Below, piece by piece: positions 62,249 through 64,000 of a stretch of DNA of 64,000 nt; position 1 is the stretch's first letter; the number at the start of each line of letters is the position of its first letter. The stretch comes from Hyphomicrobiales bacterium (lineage in GTDB: Bacteria; Pseudomonadota; Alphaproteobacteria; Rhizobiales; Beijerinckiaceae). The notes below the pieces were generated by a model that worked only from the letters and a program-made list of their open reading frames with translations, was not told where the DNA came from and made no database searches. The stretch spans positions 186,001-250,000 of the forward strand of contig JAIXZO010000002.1 in assembly GCA_027489535.1 (NCBI GenBank). The letters run 5' to 3'. The position numbers and the translations under genes are program-made.

Positions 62249-63110
62249 CGCCGTCATCGACGCGAATGCGCCTTCACCCCGCCTCGACCCGGTCAAGGCG
62301 GATGCGGCCAAGGCCGACGCCGCGGCGCGCGAGCTGCGCCGGCAACGCGAGCGGCGCACGGACTGGTATTACCGCATCGGGGCGATCTCGATCGGCGTGG
62401 TCATCCTGCTGCTGTGGGAGGCGCTGCCCTATTTCGACCTCGTGAACCCGATCATCCTGCCGCCCTTCACCAAGGTGGCCTATGCGCTTTACACGCTGGT
62501 GCAGCAGCCGTTCTTTCCGCGGCATCTGCTGATCACGCTCAACGAAATCGTCGTCGGCTTTCTCGTCGGAACCGGGTTGGGGCTGGGCGTGGGAATCGCG
62601 CTGGCGGTGTGGCCGCCGGTGAAGCGGCTGATCTATCCCTATGTGGTCGGCTTCCAAGCGATCCCGAAGATCGTGTTCGCGCCGCTGTTCATCGCCTGGT
62701 TCGGCTTCGACCAGATTTCCAAGATCGTGATGGCGGTGGTGATCGCGTTCTTCCCGGTGCTGATCAACACGATGGTGGGGCTGGAATCGGTGCCGGCGGA
62801 TGCGCGCAAGCTGATGCGCTCGATGAAGGCCACGCCGTTGCAGCTTTTCTACAAGGTGTCGTTTCTGCACGCCTTGCCGATCATCTTCGCGGGCGTGCAG
62901 GCGGCGTTCACCTTCGCGGTGATCGGGGCCATCGTGGGCGAATTCGTCGGCGCGAAGGAAGGGCTCGGCTATCTGCTGAACCTCTACAATTTCCAGCTTC
63001 GCATCGACCGCGCCTTCGCGGTGATCGTGATTTTGGCGGGCATCGGCGCGGCGGGGTTCTTCCTGCTGGAATGGGCCGACCGGAAGTTCATCTTCTGGCG
63101 AGAACGCTGA
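62241..63110 (+). CDS. ABC transporter permease, NitT/TauT type
   Basis: Membrane protein of 289 residues. A charged N-terminal tail (1-42) is followed by about six hydrophobic segments; the EAA-like coupling loop is RKLMRSMKATPLQLFYKVSFLHALP (split around residues 189-213). Family: Binding-protein-dependent transport permease (SsuC-like). Last gene of the three-gene importer. Confidence 0.94.
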   Translation: MRDAVIDANAPSPRLDPVKADAAKADAAARELRRQRERRTDWYYRIGAISIGVVILLLWEALPYFDLVNPIILPPFTKVAYALYTLVQQPFFPRHLLITLNEIVVGFLVGTGLGLGVGIALAVWPPVKRLIYPYVVGFQAIPKIVFAPLFIAWFGFDQISKIVMAVVIAFFPVLINTMVGLESVPADARKLMRSMKATPLQLFYKVSFLHALPIIFAGVQAAFTFAVIGAIVGEFVGAKEGLGYLLNLYNFQLRIDRAFAVIVILAGIGAAGFFLLEWADRKFIFWRER

Positions 63111-63289
63111 AAGCTAGGGCGGCCGGGAACGGTCGTTCGGTTCGATGCATTTCGACGACGGGGCGGTCGGGAACGGCCGCCCCCTTTTTGCGCACGGTGA
63201 AGCCCGCTCTCCTTTTTGACGGGGCCGACGGGCTGAACCGATGTCTTCGACGCACGTTGCCGCCCATCGATCTCGGGCGGGGGCGGGCC

Positions 63290-63625
63290 ATGCGGATGTC
63301 CGGAGGAGTGCGGAATGCGGGGAGGGTTTGGGCGGTTCTGGCCTTGGCGGCACTTTTTTGGGCGGATCTTTCGGCCCCGCCGGCCGTCTCGCATTCGTTC
63401 TACGATCGCGAATGCTGTTCCGACCGGGATTGCGAGCCGCTGGACGAGGGATCGGTGAAGGTGACGCCCGGCGGCTATCGTCTGCCCAACGGGCAGGTCA
63501 TCGCCTTTGCCGATGCGCGATGGTCTCCCGACGGGCGCTATCACTGGTGCCGCGCCTCGCCCGACCGGCCCGTGATCCGCGCCGGCGGCAAGGCGTGCCT
63601 TTGGGTGCCGGTGCCGGCGCTGTGA
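63290..63625 (+). CDS. Small exported Cys-containing protein, hypothetical
   Basis: Protein of 111 residues with an N-terminal signal (VWAVLALAALFWADL, cleavage near AVSHS). The mature part has the pattern FYDRECCSDRDCEPL, then GGYRLPNGQVIAFADARWSPDGRYHWC and a final KACLWVP (within residues 37-107), a layout common in Hyphomicrobiales exported proteins of unknown function. Cysteines probably form disulfides in the periplasm. ATG at 63290 fits the signal. Confidence 0.75.
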   Translation: MRMSGGVRNAGRVWAVLALAALFWADLSAPPAVSHSFYDRECCSDRDCEPLDEGSVKVTPGGYRLPNGQVIAFADARWSPDGRYHWCRASPDRPVIRAGGKACLWVPVPAL

Positions 63626-63667
63626 GGATGCCGGGTGGTGGGGGGAGATAGGGCGGCCGGGTGGTTC

Positions 63668-63706
63668 GATGGTTCGAGACGGCGCTTTGCGCCTCCTCAC
63701 CAAAGG
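63668..63706. repeat. Short repeat, type 2
   Basis: GATGGTTCGAGACGGCGC, then TTTGCGCCTCCTCACCA; same elements as the repeats at 42332 and 46197. Confidence 0.6.
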
Positions 63707-63743
63707 TGGTGTAGCGACGTGAGGTTTTCCGAGGAGCTGCGCG

Positions 63744-63840
63744 TGTCATCCCGGGCGGCGCGAGCCGGCCCGGGACCTAGACTTGCGGACGTCGTGGAAC
63801 AAGTCTGGGTCCCGGGTTCGCTTCGCGCCCCGGGATGACA
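63744..63840. repeat. Palindromic intergenic repeat, type 1, copy 5
   Basis: TGTCATCCCGG to CCGGGATGACA, with internal GGGACCTAGACTTG and AAGTCTGGGTCCC arms in inverse order. Confidence 0.85.
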
Positions 63841-63880
63841 CTATGGGGTTCGCGGCAGACCCGATCAGCCCCGGACCCGA

Positions 63881-64000
63881 TCAGTCGCATACGCGGACCT
63901 TGCGGCGGGCGACGACGTCGCCGAATTCGTTGAGCACGCGCTGCCGTTCGATATGGCAGGTCTGGACGTAGCGCTGCTCGACATAGACCGGGGCGCTTTC
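63881..64000 (-). CDS. Hypothetical protein, C-terminal part (cut by window edge)
   Basis: An open frame on the minus strand enters from the right edge and ends with TGA at 63881-63883. The 39 visible residues (ending VVARRKVRVCD) include two Cys and are rich in Val and Arg. Similar tails occur in small exported proteins. Nothing can be said about function. Confidence 0.5.
   Translation of the reverse strand, partial: ESAPVYVEQRYVQTCHIERQRVLNEFGDVVARRKVRVCD

Noticed and set aside
29822-63840. CRISPR array
   Set aside because: The repeats are far apart, palindromic over 90-102 bases and not regularly spaced; no cas genes are present.

Overview
The window is high-GC DNA from an alphaproteobacterium, most likely of the order Hyphomicrobiales (Rhizobiales). 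Evidence for this is the plsX-fabH-ihfA-merR order at the left edge, a DUF2842 gene beside ctaA, rplM-rpsI, type 2 argC, class I phaC, the alaC-hom-glpX-recJ run, and dispersed palindromic intergenic repeats bounded by TGTCATCCCGG and CCGGGATGACA. Species cannot be named from sequence alone.

Layout. 1-3543: core genes (plsX end, fabH, ihfA, MerR regulator) and an FrhB/BciB-type flavo-iron-sulfur protein. 3604-4710: an orphan TRAP binding protein. 5080-7294: an unusual two-gene unit of lower GC, a eukaryotic-like protein kinase followed by a small acidic CesT-like chaperone, which looks like a type III effector-chaperone pair. 7354-25694: an 18.3 kb segment bounded by a 34-base direct repeat. 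The right copy is the 3' end of an intact tRNA-Pro(GGG), so the segment has the geometry of an integrated genomic island, although no integrase is present. 25830-33382: core genes (ctaA, metY, rplM-rpsI and others). 33577-42057: accessory genes between rpsI and argC (RraA-like, secreted hydrolase, slyX, DUF393/HTTM unit, tctCBA tricarboxylate transporter). 42435-54443: argC, FAH-family hydrolase, fadL, phaC, alaC, hom, glpX, recJ. 54418-58703: a glycosyltransferase cluster with a large membrane protein. 58700-64000: a DMT exporter, tRNA-Glu(TTC), a NitT/TauT-type ABC importer and small exported proteins.

Function of the island. The genes encode an apparently complete route from benzoate to central metabolites: BenABC and BenD make catechol, CatA, CatB and CatC make 3-oxoadipate enol-lactone, and PcaD makes 3-oxoadipate. 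The usual PcaIJ and PcaF are absent. In their place, directly after benD, is a beta-keto acid cleavage enzyme (BKACE), which could convert 3-oxoadipate plus acetyl-CoA to succinyl-CoA plus acetoacetate. Uptake could use the LivKHMGF-type ABC system, an MHS-family symporter and a TRAP binding protein. A divergent CatR/BenM-type LysR regulator faces catB across a region that contains a perfect ATAC-N7-GTAT site.

Most notable items: the kinase-chaperone pair, the tRNA-Pro-bounded benzoate island, and the BKACE shortcut.
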